Positions 17,528-27,370 are shown, counted from the first letter of the stretch. The stretch is 64,000 nucleotides of DNA from Loktanella sp. (GCA_024686085.1 JAIBDT010000001.1:62001-126000); one strand, 5' to 3'. The notes: generated from the letters alone by a model not told the origin. Numbers and translations are program-made.

Positions 17528-18367
17528 TTACCGTCCTGAACGCGCCATAAACGCCAGTCTCTCGAACAGATGCACATCCTGTTCGTTTTTGAGCAACGCG
17601 CCGTGAAGCTTTGGCAGCGCATTTGCCCCATCGCGTTTCAGGTCTTCTGGGGTAAGGTCTTCAGCCAAAAGCAATTTGAGCCAGTCAAGAACTTCGGAGG
17701 TCGAAGGTTTCTTCTTCAGGCCAGCAGTTTCGCGAATTTCATAGAACTGTGTCAAAGCCGTTGTCAGTAACTGGTCTTTAATATCAGGATGATGCACGGC
17801 GATGATCTTGCGCATCGTGTCTTGGTCGGGAAAGTTGATGTAGTGGAAAAAGCAGCGCCTCAAAAATGCGTCGGGCAGTTCTTTTTCATTGTTAGACGTG
17901 ATGATCACAACAGGACGATGGACAGCCTTGATCGTTTCGCCTGTCTCATAGACGTGAAACTCCATACGGTCGAGTTCTTGCAGCAAATCGTTCGGAAATT
18001 CGATATCTGCCTTATCGATCTCGTCGATCAACAACACGACTTTACCTTCAGAACCAAATGCCTGCCATAGCTTACCCTTGCGGATGTAGTTGGCGACATC
18101 GTGGACCTTTTCATCGCCCAACTGGCTGTCACGCAGGCGGCTGACAGCATCATATTCATAAAGGCCTTGTTGCGCCTTGGTTGTGGACTTGATGTGCCAT
18201 TCAATCATTGGCAAGCCCAATGACGCACTAACTTGTCTTGCAAGTTCGGTTTTGCCGGTGCCAGGTTCGCCTTTAACGAGCAGTGGGCGCTCGAGAGTGA
18301 CCGCAGCATTGACTGCCATCGTTAAATCATCTGTCGCAACGTAAGTCTCGGTGCCTTTGAATTGCAT
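17528..18367 (-). CDS. MoxR family AAA+ ATPase
   Basis: 279 residues from ATG 18367, preceded by AGGGAATGG; the open frame extends 40 codons further but without conserved sequence. Walker A GEPGTGKT is at residues 33-40, Walker B is VVLLIDEIDKADIEFPNDLLQELDR, and the sensor/arginine region FLRRCFFHYINFPD follows. MoxR ATPases act as chaperones with VWA-domain partners to insert cofactors or remodel complexes. The likely partner is the vWA protein at 13552-14736, separated here by GNAT, DUF2927 and a gene-poor stretch. Confidence 0.92.
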   Translation of the reverse strand: MQFKGTETYVATDDLTMAVNAAVTLERPLLVKGEPGTGKTELARQVSASLGLPMIEWHIKSTTKAQQGLYEYDAVSRLRDSQLGDEKVHDVANYIRKGKLWQAFGSEGKVVLLIDEIDKADIEFPNDLLQELDRMEFHVYETGETIKAVHRPVVIITSNNEKELPDAFLRRCFFHYINFPDQDTMRKIIAVHHPDIKDQLLTTALTQFYEIRETAGLKKKPSTSEVLDWLKLLLAEDLTPEDLKRDGANALPKLHGALLKNEQDVHLFERLAFMARSGR

Positions 18368-18499
18368 CGTCCATTCCCTGATCTTGTTCTCGCGCAACCT
18401 ATGCCGCATCTGTCGGGGCTTCAACTGTTTGCGAAACCAAAAAACAGGGGGGTGACATGAGCGAAATGAAGGAGTAAACGTGCGCAAAATAAGGGGTGG

Positions 18500-18976
18500 A
18501 TGATGTCTCAGACTGCTAAAGCGACAGGCACCGATAAGCGTAAGGGAGCGAAAATGAAAGTCGATTCATTTTTACCAGAAGACTATAGTCCTGCTGAAAA
18601 CGAACCGTTTATGAACGATAACCAACTCGAATATTTCCGGGTTAAGCTTTTGACATGGAAAGCGGAATTACTGGAAGATAGCCGTGATACGGTTGCAGGG
18701 ATGAAAGACCAGACCCGTAATATTCCAGATATTGCTGATCGTGCGTCCGAAGAAACTGATCGCTCGCTAGAGTTGCGCACACGTGACCGCCAGCGCAAAT
18801 TGGTCAGCAAGATTGATGCTGCATTGCGTCGGATCGACGAAGGTGAATTTGGCTATTGTTCTATCACGGGCGAGCCTATTTCACTAAAACGTTTGGATGC
18901 GCGTCCGATCGCGACGATGAGCCTTGAGGCGCAAGAGCGCCACGAGCGCCGCGAAAAAGTTCACCGCGACGACTAA
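18500..18976 (+). CDS. dksA: DksA/TraR family RNA polymerase-binding regulator, zinc-less type
   Basis: 158 residues (ATG 18500 or the next codon). Long helical hairpin with the coiled-coil tip DIADRA (Asp77, Asp80, Ala82: the DxxDxA motif) that enters the RNA polymerase secondary channel and, with ppGpp, adjusts rRNA and stress promoters. The globular part has only one of the four zinc-finger cysteines (FGYCSITGEPISLKRL, Cys120; the second pair is replaced by TMSLEAQ). The same pattern is known for R. sphaeroides DksA. The downstream monooxygenase gene follows with no gap. Confidence 0.92.
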   Translation: MMSQTAKATGTDKRKGAKMKVDSFLPEDYSPAENEPFMNDNQLEYFRVKLLTWKAELLEDSRDTVAGMKDQTRNIPDIADRASEETDRSLELRTRDRQRKLVSKIDAALRRIDEGEFGYCSITGEPISLKRLDARPIATMSLEAQERHERREKVHRDD

Positions 18977-20125
18977 ATGACAAAGCCGCGCCAAACAGTT
19001 GCAATTGTTGGTGCAGGAATTGGCGGCTTGACGGCTGCACTGGCCTTCGCCCGGAATGGGGCGGAGGTTTTTGTTTTTGAGCAAGCCAATGAACTCAAAG
19101 AAGTTGGTGCGGGGCTTCAGGTTACGCCCAACGGATTGCGGGCTTTGCAGGCGTTAGGTTTAACCAATGAAATTGCCAAAGCCAGCATTCCAGCGGATGC
19201 TGTTGTGCCCATTGACGCAATGACAGGAAATCCGGTAACACGCTTTGATTTGAAACCCCAATCGCCGCGCTACCGCTTTTTCCATCGGGCCAGTTTGCAG
19301 GCTTTACTCGGCCGAGCGGCGCAGGCGGCTGGCGCAAAAATTAAGCTTGGGGTGCGAGTAACTGCCGTGTCGCCCGAGGGACTTCTGCAAACGTCAAAAG
19401 GCCCGCAAAAAGCCGATATTGTGGTTGGTGCAGATGGTATTCATTCTGTGATCCGCCAATTCTGTGATCCAGACGCCGTTGCGGCCAAGTTCACTGGGCA
19501 GGTGGCGTGGCGTGGCGTTGTGCCGATCGACGATACCCCCGGAGAGGCCCAAATCTGGATGGCGCCGAAGCGCCATGTGGTCACTTATCCACTGCGGGAT
19601 GGACTGCTCAATGTAGTTGCTGTGCAAGAGCGTGAAACATGGGCGGCCGAAGGGTGGAATCACGCTGATGATCCTCAAAACCTGCAATCGGTATTCGCCG
19701 ATTGTGCGCCCGCGCTGTCCGATATCCTAGCGCGCCTTGATAAACCAAAGCTCTGGGGGCTGTTTCGCCATCCCGTTGCAGAGAACTGGCATAAAGGTGC
19801 TATCGCATTGCTAGGGGATGCGGCCCATCCGACGCTTCCGTTCTTGGCACAAGGGGCGAATTTGGCGATTGAGGATGCTTACGTTCTAGCCCGTTGCTGC
19901 GATGAGAAAGCCACTATCAGGGACGCGTTTGTGAAATATCAAGGGTTACGCCGCGACCGTGTCGTGCGCGCCATTGAGGCAGCAAATACGAATGCCAAAA
20001 ATTATCACCTTTCTGGGTTCAAGCGGCAAGTCGCCTTTATGGGGTTAAAAACGCTTGGGGCGATGGCGCCAAATGCCTTTCTTGGCCGCCTAGGCTGGCT
20101 ATACGATCATGATGTGACCGCCTAA
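18977..20125 (+). CDS. FAD-dependent monooxygenase
   Basis: 382 residues. Starts directly after the dksA stop. The N-terminal FAD site is VAIVGAGIGGLTAALAFARNGAEV; the second motif DIVVGADGIHS and the GD motif LLGDAAHPTLPFLAQGANLAIEDAYVLA complete the class A flavoprotein hydroxylase pattern (salicylate/3-hydroxybenzoate hydroxylase-like). Substrate unknown; the lack of catabolic neighbours argues against a dedicated aromatic pathway here. The stop overlaps the xth stop by 4 bp (convergent). Confidence 0.92.
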   Translation: MTKPRQTVAIVGAGIGGLTAALAFARNGAEVFVFEQANELKEVGAGLQVTPNGLRALQALGLTNEIAKASIPADAVVPIDAMTGNPVTRFDLKPQSPRYRFFHRASLQALLGRAAQAAGAKIKLGVRVTAVSPEGLLQTSKGPQKADIVVGADGIHSVIRQFCDPDAVAAKFTGQVAWRGVVPIDDTPGEAQIWMAPKRHVVTYPLRDGLLNVVAVQERETWAAEGWNHADDPQNLQSVFADCAPALSDILARLDKPKLWGLFRHPVAENWHKGAIALLGDAAHPTLPFLAQGANLAIEDAYVLARCCDEKATIRDAFVKYQGLRRDRVVRAIEAANTNAKNYHLSGFKRQVAFMGLKTLGAMAPNAFLGRLGWLYDHDVTA

Positions 20126-20901
20126 AGCGCAAGATCAACCCAGACAGGGACGTGATCTGATGGCTTTTCACGGCCTCGCAAATCTTTTTCAATCCAGCAG
20201 TCGTTCAAAAGATCAGCACATTGCGGCGTCAGCAAAAAATGATCGATCCGAATACCGTCATTGCGATCCCATGCACCCGCTTGATAGTCCCAGAACGAAT
20301 AATGACCAGAGGTGGTTTGACGCGCACGAAAGGCTTCGGTGAACCCAAGATTGACGATGCGGCGGAATGCCGCTCGGCTCTCGGGAAGAAACAGGGCATC
20401 GTCAGTCCACGCAGACGGACGGGCAGCGTCCTCTGGTTGCGGAATTATATTGTAATCTCCGCACATTAGCGCAGGTTCTTCAAGTTCCATAAGAGCTTTG
20501 GCACGACTATAAAGCCGCTCCATCCACGCGAGTTTGTAGTCATATTTTGGACCGGGTGCGGGATTGCCATTCGGTAGGTAAAGCCCACAAATTCGCAATG
20601 CTTTTTCGCCTATCACTGTGGCTTCAATCCAGCGGGCTTGCTCGTCGCTGTCATCGCCTGGCAGGCCGCGCGTGACGTCTTCAAGCGGGAATTTTGAAAG
20701 GATGGCGACGCCGTTGAAACCCTTTTGTCCATGGGTTTCGACATTATATCCAAGATCTTCAATTGCTTGGCGTGGAAATCCTTCATCGACTGATTTGATT
20801 TCTTGTAGCACGGCGACATCCGGTGCGCTGTCTTGTAGCCACGTCGTCAGTGCTTCAATGCGTGCTTTTACACCGTTGATATTAAATGTCGCGATTTTCA
20901 T
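20122..20901 (-). CDS. xth: Exodeoxyribonuclease III / AP endonuclease
   Basis: 259 residues. Opens MKIATFNINGVKARIEAL and carries the family residues: VLQEIKS (metal-binding Glu), ICGLYLPNGNP, MCGDYNIIPQPEDA (catalytic Asp/Asn), RIDHFLLT and the terminal SDHVPVWVDL. It cuts DNA at abasic sites and trims 3' ends in base excision repair. Single gene. The gap to the desaturase gene (20902-21054) has a small ACCCAA-TG-TTGGGT inverted repeat at 20929-20942. Confidence 0.95.
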   Translation of the reverse strand: MKIATFNINGVKARIEALTTWLQDSAPDVAVLQEIKSVDEGFPRQAIEDLGYNVETHGQKGFNGVAILSKFPLEDVTRGLPGDDSDEQARWIEATVIGEKALRICGLYLPNGNPAPGPKYDYKLAWMERLYSRAKALMELEEPALMCGDYNIIPQPEDAARPSAWTDDALFLPESRAAFRRIVNLGFTEAFRARQTTSGHYSFWDYQAGAWDRNDGIRIDHFLLTPQCADLLNDCWIEKDLRGREKPSDHVPVWVDLAL

Positions 20902-21054
20902 GGCGCCCCCTTAGTTGACATCGTTTTGACCCAATGTTGGGTTTCGTGCAAGAGAGCCCTACAAGATGATGTGCTGTAGATTTGGTGAAATAAACCTTGC
21001 GTCAATCAATTTCTGCTTTATCGACGTGCAAAACAATACTGCGAGCGAACCTAC

Positions 21055-22077
21055 ATGCTAATGACCCCTTTGACTGAACAAGCCGAAAAGACTGCCCGTG
21101 AATGGATGGTCGTTTTAGCGCAATACCGGAACCCGAGTACGTGGCGGTCTAGTTTCGAACTTGCAGTGACGGTCATTCCGTTTTTTGCACTGTGGGTCGC
21201 AGCCTGTTGGGCATTGCAATACAGCTATATCGCGGCTTTTTTGATTTCGGCGATGAACGGGGCGTTTCTACTACGCTTGTTTATTATCCAGCATGACTGT
21301 GGTCACGCGTCATTTCTGGCCAATCGGACGCTATCTGATTGGATTGGGCGTGCTTTGGGCGTCCTTACGCTGACCCCTTATGATGTTTGGAAACGGACAC
21401 ATGCGATACATCACGGTCACCATGGCAATCTAGATCACCGTGGAATTGGTGATGTTATGACGTTAACTGTTGATGAATTCCGCGCACGTGGTTTCTGGGG
21501 GCGGGTCAAATATCGCGCTTACCGCCATCCTTTGACGATGTTTGTACTTGGTCCATCATACCTCTTTTTGCTGCAAAATCGATTGCCACTTGGCCTGATG
21601 AAATCAGGCTCAAAGTATTGGATCAGCTCTATGGGCTCCAATCTTGCGACCGCGGCAGCCTTGTTCACGATCTACTGGTTCTTGGGTCTAGGGGCTGTTT
21701 TCTTGGTGTTCTTGCCAACCACCATCGTCGCAGCATCTGTCGGGGTATGGCTATTCTACGTCCAACATCAATTTGAACAAACCGTTTGGGACCACCATGA
21801 AGAATGGGATCTACACGAGGCTGCCCTTCAAGGGTCTTCGCACTATGACCTTCCAGTTGTTTTGCGTTGGTTGACTGGCAACATCGGCATTCACCATGTT
21901 CATCACTTGTACTCAAGGATACCGTTTTACCGGCTTCCAGAGGTTCTGCGTGACCATAGCGAATTGGTCGAGCAAAGCCGTATGACAATGTGGGAAAGCT
22001 TCAAGTGCGCGAGCCTTGATCTTTGGGACGAAAAGTCGCGCCGCTTGGTATCGTTCCGTACGGCAGCGAAGCTTTAA
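21055..22077 (+). CDS. Membrane fatty acid desaturase
   Basis: 340 residues (ATG 21055, or 21061 two codons on). The three histidine boxes of integral-membrane di-iron desaturases are present: HDCGH (80-84), HAIHH (116-120) and HHVHH (280-284). Four to five hydrophobic segments (40-75, 160-175, 197-235) fit the fold. It probably introduces a double bond into membrane acyl chains (omega-6/omega-3 style); exact position not inferable. Its stop abuts the erpA stop with no base between them (convergent). Confidence 0.92.
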   Translation: MLMTPLTEQAEKTAREWMVVLAQYRNPSTWRSSFELAVTVIPFFALWVAACWALQYSYIAAFLISAMNGAFLLRLFIIQHDCGHASFLANRTLSDWIGRALGVLTLTPYDVWKRTHAIHHGHHGNLDHRGIGDVMTLTVDEFRARGFWGRVKYRAYRHPLTMFVLGPSYLFLLQNRLPLGLMKSGSKYWISSMGSNLATAAALFTIYWFLGLGAVFLVFLPTTIVAASVGVWLFYVQHQFEQTVWDHHEEWDLHEAALQGSSHYDLPVVLRWLTGNIGIHHVHHLYSRIPFYRLPEVLRDHSELVEQSRMTMWESFKCASLDLWDEKSRRLVSFRTAAKL

Positions 22078-22404
22078 TTACATCGAGAACGATGTCCCGC
22101 ATCCACATGAGCTACTGGCGTTCGGATTGTTAATCACAAACCGAGCGCCGATCAATTCCTCGCTAAAGTCGATGGTCGCTGATGCGAGAAACGGCAGGGA
22201 CACTGCGTCGATCAACACTTTTTCGCCCGCACCCTCTAAGATCAAATCACCGTCTTTAGGTTCATCCAAATCAATTTCATACTGGAAGCCAGAGCATCCG
22301 CCGCCTTCGACGGCCACACGCAGTGATTTGCCCTGCGCGGCCGCGCCGATTTCGGCCAGCCGTTCAAAAGCACGAGATGTCACAGTCGGGGGAAGCGTCA
22401 GCAT
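22078..22404 (-). CDS. erpA: Iron-sulfur cluster assembly/insertion protein (ErpA/IscA family)
   Basis: 108 residues from ATG 22404 with AAGG upstream; the open frame extends 56 codons further into dgt on the other strand without conserved sequence. The three A-type carrier cysteines are Cys37 (GGGCSGF), Cys100 and Cys102 (SSCGCG). It hands [4Fe-4S] or [2Fe-2S] clusters to apo-proteins. ErpA versus IscA cannot be settled by motif alone. Divergent from dgt with about 86 bp between starts. Confidence 0.93.
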   Translation of the reverse strand: MLTLPPTVTSRAFERLAEIGAAAQGKSLRVAVEGGGCSGFQYEIDLDEPKDGDLILEGAGEKVLIDAVSLPFLASATIDFSEELIGARFVINNPNASSSCGCGTSFSM

Positions 22405-22490
22405 GGTTGCGAGCCTTACAGTTTGATTACAATTACAATATAGGTATCTGAGGCAAGCACGACAAGACAGGCAAAAAAGGGCATTTTGAC

Positions 22491-23663
22491 ATGACAGCCC
22501 CCTATGCGACGAAACCCGCCAATGCGCGTGGTCGTCTGTATCCAGAGGAAGAGAGCTATTTTCGCTCTCCATTTCAGCGCGACCGCGACCGCATTATCCA
22601 TGCCAGCGCGTTTCGTCGGCTAAAACATAAAACCCAAGTGTTTATCGAACATGAGGGCGATTATTTTCGAACACGTCTAACCCATTCTATCGAAGTTGCG
22701 CAGGTTGCGCGAACAGTCGCAGCCGCTCTGGGGTTGAATGTGGAGCTCACCGAAGCGGTGGCATTGGCCCATGATCTGGGGCATACACCCTTTGGCCACA
22801 CAGGTGAAGAAGCGTTGGATGCGCTGATGACGCCCTACGGCGGGTTTGATCATAACGCGCAAGCGCTGCGAATCGTGACCGATCTAGAGCGTCATTACGC
22901 CGAGTGGGACGGGTTAAACCTGACGTGGGAAACGCTGGAAGGTATTGCTAAGCATAACGGTCCCGTTACGGGCGACATCCCATGGGCGTTGACGGATTAT
23001 AACGATCGCCATGACCTCGAATTGCATACCCATGCAAGTGCCGAGGCGCAGGCTGCTGCCTTGGCGGATGATATTGCTTACAATAACCACGACTTGCATG
23101 ACGGATTGCGAGCCGAACTTTTTAGTACTGATGAGCTGGCAGAATTGCCAATTCTGCGCGATTGCTTTGCGCGTGTAGATGCAAAATACCCTGATTTGAA
23201 TTATTACCGGCGCCGGCACGAGGCTCTGCGTCGCTTCTTTGGTGTGCTTGTTGAGGATGTGATTACGGTTAGCAGTCGTAATCTGACGGAATTTAATCCA
23301 CAAACCGTACACGACATTCGCCATGCTGGGCGCATGATGGTGCAATTTTCACCGGAGCTTTGGACGGATCTGAAAGTTATCCGGAAATTCCTGTTTGAGC
23401 GGATGTATCGCGCGCCTGCGGTTGTAGAAATGCGCGTCGTTGTCACGCAAATGATTAATGACCTGTTTCCATTCTTTATGGAAAACACCGATGAGCTACC
23501 CAAGCAATGGCGTAAAGATGTCGCCGATGCACCGGACAAAACCGCGTTGGCGAGGATCGTTGCGGACTATATTGCAGGAATGACGGATCGGTTTGCGATC
23601 CAAGAACACAAACGACTAATTGGCGGAGAAGAAATCCCCGCAGGAGTAATCGATGGCAGTTGA
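22491..23663 (+). CDS. dgt: Deoxyguanosinetriphosphate triphosphohydrolase
   Basis: 390 residues. HD-domain phosphohydrolase: HSIEVAQVART gives the first His (65), ALAHDLGHTPFGHTGEEAL gives the HD pair (94-95) and further His (98, 103), and ALADDIAYNNHDLHDGL gives the last Asp. The start MTAPYATKPANARGRLYPEEESYFRSPFQRDRDRIIH is typical of the alphaproteobacterial type. It converts dGTP to deoxyguanosine and triphosphate. The next gene overlaps its end by 11 bp. Confidence 0.95.
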   Translation: MTAPYATKPANARGRLYPEEESYFRSPFQRDRDRIIHASAFRRLKHKTQVFIEHEGDYFRTRLTHSIEVAQVARTVAAALGLNVELTEAVALAHDLGHTPFGHTGEEALDALMTPYGGFDHNAQALRIVTDLERHYAEWDGLNLTWETLEGIAKHNGPVTGDIPWALTDYNDRHDLELHTHASAEAQAAALADDIAYNNHDLHDGLRAELFSTDELAELPILRDCFARVDAKYPDLNYYRRRHEALRRFFGVLVEDVITVSSRNLTEFNPQTVHDIRHAGRMMVQFSPELWTDLKVIRKFLFERMYRAPAVVEMRVVVTQMINDLFPFFMENTDELPKQWRKDVADAPDKTALARIVADYIAGMTDRFAIQEHKRLIGGEEIPAGVIDGS

Positions 23664-25497
23664 GACCGCAGCAGACGCGATGGCACCAGTTATGGCATTC
23701 GCATTGGTTGGCGCATTGGGCGTCGGTTCTCAGTGGGCGGCATGGCGGCTTCGTATGCCTGCAATCGTATTGATGTTATTCGCAGGAATTATTGTCGGGC
23801 CGGTCCTAGGGGTCTTTAATCCTGCTCGCGATATTGGTCCGCTTATGGGACCAATTATCTCAATCGCTGTCGCAATTATTTTATTTGAAGGCGGTCTGAC
23901 GCTTAACTTTCATTCACTTCAGGATGCAGTGAAAGGCGTGCGTCGATTGGTGTTCATCGGTGCTCCGCTCGGATGGCTGACCTCGACCTTGGCATTACGC
24001 TATGGGGCAGGGCTGTCTTGGGAAAGCGCAACTGTTTTCGGTGGCATTATGATCGTGACTGGCCCGACTGTGATTGCCCCGCTTTTGCGCACCGCGCGTC
24101 TGTCGCGTAGACCCGCAGCCTTGCTACAATGGGAAGCGATCATAAACGATCCGATTGGGGCTTTGGCCGCGGTCTTGGCATTTGAGGTTGTTCTCGTCTT
24201 GAACACCACAACGACAGTCGGTTATGCCGTGTCGGACCTGTTGATTGGGATCGGCTTTGCGACTGCGCTTGGCTGGGCTGCAGGCTATGGTCTGGCGAAG
24301 TCGTTCAAGCGTGGCTGGGTCCCTGAGTTCATGAAGGTGCCCGTGTTGTTTTCACTGCTTTTGGCGATTTTTGCAGTATCCGACAATGTGTTGCACGAGA
24401 GCGGGCTTTTGGCAGTGACGATCATGGGGATTGTAATCGCAAACTCTAATTTGCCAAGTTACGAAGAACTGCGCCGCTTCAAGGAACATGCGACCGTCTT
24501 GTTGGTCTCTGGGGTGTTTATACTATTGGCTGCAAGCCTAGATTTTGGGGCCCTGCAAAAGCTCGACATTCGGGCAGGTTTATTTGTGGCAATCGTTATC
24601 TTGGTTGCGCGCCCGTTTACGGTGTTAATTTCATTGCTAGGGTCAGGCATTCCGTTCCGAGAGCAGTTATTAGTCGCATTCACCGGTCCACGCGGCGTTG
24701 TTCTGGTTGCGGTGGCAGGGCTGTTTGGCGAACGCCTTTTGGCGCTTGGATTTGAAGATGCGGCCTTGATTGCCCCGTTGGCATTTGTCTTGGTTGCTGT
24801 CACCGTGGTTTTGCACGGTTTCACGCTGGCACCGTTTGCGCGTTTCCTGGGGCTGACGGGGGCGGACACGCCCGGTGTTGTCATAATTGGCGGCTCGCCT
24901 TGGACAACGCGCTTTGCAGAGGCGCTGAAAAAGGCGGAAATTCCAGTTCTGATGACCGACCCGAATTTTGGAAATTTACGTCCAGCGCGAACCGCTGGTA
25001 TCGAGACGTTCTCTGGAGATATTCTATCCGAAGCCGCCGAACAACGTGTCGAGCTTGTCAGTTATGCGACCTTGGTCGCTGCGACAAGCAACGATGCCTA
25101 TAATACGCTGGTAGCGACCGATCTGGCCCCAGAATTTGGACGCGATAACGTCTTTCAAGTTATGCGGGAAAAAACTGAAAGTGCGCGTCACCAATTGCCG
25201 CGCACGTTGGGGGGACGGAAGTTCGGCCCAGAGGAAACTCATGCGGGTATGAACCGACTTATGGCGGAAGGATGGACTTTTCGGATCACACGTTTGACCG
25301 AGGAGTTTACATTTGAACAATGGCGCGCAACACGCGATCAAAGCAAACTGGTTGCTCGTATCTCAGCTGCTGGTGAGATAAAGCTGATCCGGAAAGACGA
25401 AGATGTTAAAGGTGCCCCTGAGGTACGGATAATCGCGCTTCGTCCACCAAGTGACGAGCCTGAAGATAGTAACATCCAGCCGCCTGCTGCGACCTGA
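23653..25497 (+). CDS. Cation/proton antiporter (CPA family) with C-terminal nucleotide-binding domain
   Basis: 614 residues. About 12 transmembrane helices over the first 400 residues (for example MPAIVLMLFAGIIVGPVLG, GGIMIVTGPTVIAPLLRTARL, IINDPIGALAAVLAFEVVL with the ND ion site, FTGPRGVVLVAVAGLFGERL). Residues about 410-510 form an RCK/TrkA-N-like domain (GVVIIGGSPWTTRFAEAL ... TLVAATSNDAYNTL). It exports Na+ or K+ in exchange for protons. It overlaps dgt by 11 bp. Confidence 0.92.
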   Translation: MAVETAADAMAPVMAFALVGALGVGSQWAAWRLRMPAIVLMLFAGIIVGPVLGVFNPARDIGPLMGPIISIAVAIILFEGGLTLNFHSLQDAVKGVRRLVFIGAPLGWLTSTLALRYGAGLSWESATVFGGIMIVTGPTVIAPLLRTARLSRRPAALLQWEAIINDPIGALAAVLAFEVVLVLNTTTTVGYAVSDLLIGIGFATALGWAAGYGLAKSFKRGWVPEFMKVPVLFSLLLAIFAVSDNVLHESGLLAVTIMGIVIANSNLPSYEELRRFKEHATVLLVSGVFILLAASLDFGALQKLDIRAGLFVAIVILVARPFTVLISLLGSGIPFREQLLVAFTGPRGVVLVAVAGLFGERLLALGFEDAALIAPLAFVLVAVTVVLHGFTLAPFARFLGLTGADTPGVVIIGGSPWTTRFAEALKKAEIPVLMTDPNFGNLRPARTAGIETFSGDILSEAAEQRVELVSYATLVAATSNDAYNTLVATDLAPEFGRDNVFQVMREKTESARHQLPRTLGGRKFGPEETHAGMNRLMAEGWTFRITRLTEEFTFEQWRATRDQSKLVARISAAGEIKLIRKDEDVKGAPEVRIIALRPPSDEPEDSNIQPPAAT

Positions 25498-25506
25498 CAT
25501 TGACCC

Positions 25507-25531
25507 GCGCGGTATCCGTGCTAAACCGCGC
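25507..25531. other. Hairpin in the argS leader
   Basis: GCGCGGT-11 nt-ACCGCGC, perfect 7-bp arms, starting 10 bp after the antiporter stop and ending 28 bp before the argS ATG. No T-run follows on either strand, so it is not a standard terminator. It could be an mRNA structure or a protein site. Confidence 0.4.
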
Positions 25532-25558
25532 TGACATAGACCCAAAGGACGACCTAAG

Positions 25559-27301
25559 ATGAACCTGTTTGCTGATATCCGTGGCCTTGTGATCACCTGC
25601 CTAGATGGTTTGGTCGCTGAAGGTGTACTGCCAGAAGGTCTGTCGATGGGCGCTGTCACCGTCGAACCTCCGCGCGATGCCGCCCATGGTGATATGGCAA
25701 CAAATGCTGCAATGGTCTTGGCAAAACCTGCAAAGATGAACCCGCGTGCAATTGCAGATGCCTTGTCTGCGAAATTACTGAATGATCCACGGATCGACTT
25801 GGCCGAAGTTGCAGGTCCGGGTTTCTTGAACTTACGCCTTGATGCACGTGTCTGGCAGGGGGTCGTCAAGGCGGTGTTGACGGATCCGACTTACGGCAAA
25901 TCCACGCTTGGTGCGAACCAAAAGATGATGGTCGAATATGTTTCTGCTAACCCCACTGGCCCGCTTCATGTCGGGCATACCCGCGGCGCAGTGTTTGGCG
26001 ATGCACTTGCTAGCCTATTGGACTACGCAGGCTATAATGTCACCCGCGAATACTACATCAACGATGGTGGCGCGCAGGTAGATGTTTTGGCACGTTCTGT
26101 TTATCTGCGCTACCAAGAAGCTCATGATCTTAGCGTCGACTGGCCCGAGGGCAGCTATCCTGGTGATTATCTGATCGAAGTAGGTGAGGAGCTAAAGGCG
26201 CAGGTTGGTGACAAATATCTGGAATCCCCAGAAGAGGACTGGTTACAAGAAGTCCGCCTGTTTGGGACGGAAAAGATGATGGATCTTATCCGTGCCGACC
26301 TCGCTCAGTTGGGCGTTGTCATGGACAACTTTTACTCTGAAAAATCATTGTATGGCACAGGTCTAATCGAGAAAGCCATTTCCGAGCTGGACGCAAAAGG
26401 GCTAATCTATCGCGGCACGCTTGAGCCACCTAAAGGTAAATTACCCGATGATTGGGAGCCGCGGGAGCAGACTCTGTTCCGCTCGACTGCTCATGGCGAC
26501 GATGTTGATCGGCCTGTGCAGAAGTCGGATGGCGCATGGACCTATTTTGCCCCTGATATCGCGTATCACTATGACAAAGTGCAGCGCGGCTTCGATCAAT
26601 TGATCGATGTCTTTGGCGCGGATCATGGCGGCTATGTTAAGCGGATGAAAGCAGCAGTTTCTGCGCTCTCTGATGGCAAAGTTCCATTGGATGTAAAGCT
26701 GACGCAGCTTGTTAAACTTTATAAGAATGGTGAACCGTTCAAGATGTCCAAACGGGCAGGGACGTTCGTTACCCTGCGCGATGTCGTCGACGCCGTGGGC
26801 AAAGACGTGACCCGTTTCCACATGCTCACCCGCAAGAACGATGCACCGCTTGATTTTGACTTTGATAAAGTAACCGAGCAGTCAAAAGATAACCCTGTCT
26901 TCTATGTGCAGTACGCCCATGCGCGGGTGAAATCGGTGATGCGTAAGGCTGTTGAAGCCGGCGTAGATGTGTCCGACACAGCGCTGGCTGGGGCTGATTT
27001 AACCAAAGCATCACATGAAGCTGAACTCGCGGTCGCCAAAAAACTGGCTGAATGGCCGCGTTTGGTCGAAATAGCTGCAAAGGGCCACGAGCCGCACCGG
27101 ATAGCGTTCTACCTTTATGACTTGGCGTCTGATTTGCATGGACTTTGGAACCGCGGCAACGACGATCTGAGTTTACGTTTCTTACAGGACGGTGACAATG
27201 ACACAACACAAGCGAAAATCGCCCTCATTCGCGCCGTTTCGGTTGTTATTGCCGCAGGTCTTGGTATTCTTGGTGTAACCCCAGCGGAAGAGATGCGCTA
27301 A
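25559..27301 (+). CDS. argS: Arginyl-tRNA synthetase
   Basis: 580 residues. Class I synthetase: N-terminal Add-1 domain ([20 protein letters not shown]), HIGH motif as HVGH at 137-140 within [28 protein letters not shown]-like KMSKR at about 395, and the C-terminal DALR anticodon-binding region ([13 protein letters not shown] ... [22 protein letters not shown]). It charges tRNA-Arg with arginine. Start at ATG 25559, 61 bp after the antiporter gene. A SPOR protein gene follows on the same strand 69 bp on. Confidence 0.97.
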   Translation: MNLFADIRGLVITCLDGLVAEGVLPEGLSMGAVTVEPPRDAAHGDMATNAAMVLAKPAKMNPRAIADALSAKLLNDPRIDLAEVAGPGFLNLRLDARVWQGVVKAVLTDPTYGKSTLGANQKMMVEYVSANPTGPLHVGHTRGAVFGDALASLLDYAGYNVTREYYINDGGAQVDVLARSVYLRYQEAHDLSVDWPEGSYPGDYLIEVGEELKAQVGDKYLESPEEDWLQEVRLFGTEKMMDLIRADLAQLGVVMDNFYSEKSLYGTGLIEKAISELDAKGLIYRGTLEPPKGKLPDDWEPREQTLFRSTAHGDDVDRPVQKSDGAWTYFAPDIAYHYDKVQRGFDQLIDVFGADHGGYVKRMKAAVSALSDGKVPLDVKLTQLVKLYKNGEPFKMSKRAGTFVTLRDVVDAVGKDVTRFHMLTRKNDAPLDFDFDKVTEQSKDNPVFYVQYAHARVKSVMRKAVEAGVDVSDTALAGADLTKASHEAELAVAKKLAEWPRLVEIAAKGHEPHRIAFYLYDLASDLHGLWNRGNDDLSLRFLQDGDNDTTQAKIALIRAVSVVIAAGLGILGVTPAEEMR

Positions 27302-27370
27302 AGCGTACCGCCTCTGGGAGTGTTTTGAGGCAACCCACTTGGTTAGCAGTGACCGAGCAGTGAGGCGAAA

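Noticed and set aside
16997-17539. 180-codon plus-strand open frame
   Set aside because: Composition is not protein-like (Ser/Thr/Pro/His-rich, no hydrophobic core pattern), it lacks a ribosome site, and it runs into the moxR 3' end; the antisense frame at 16976-17185 looks more coding.
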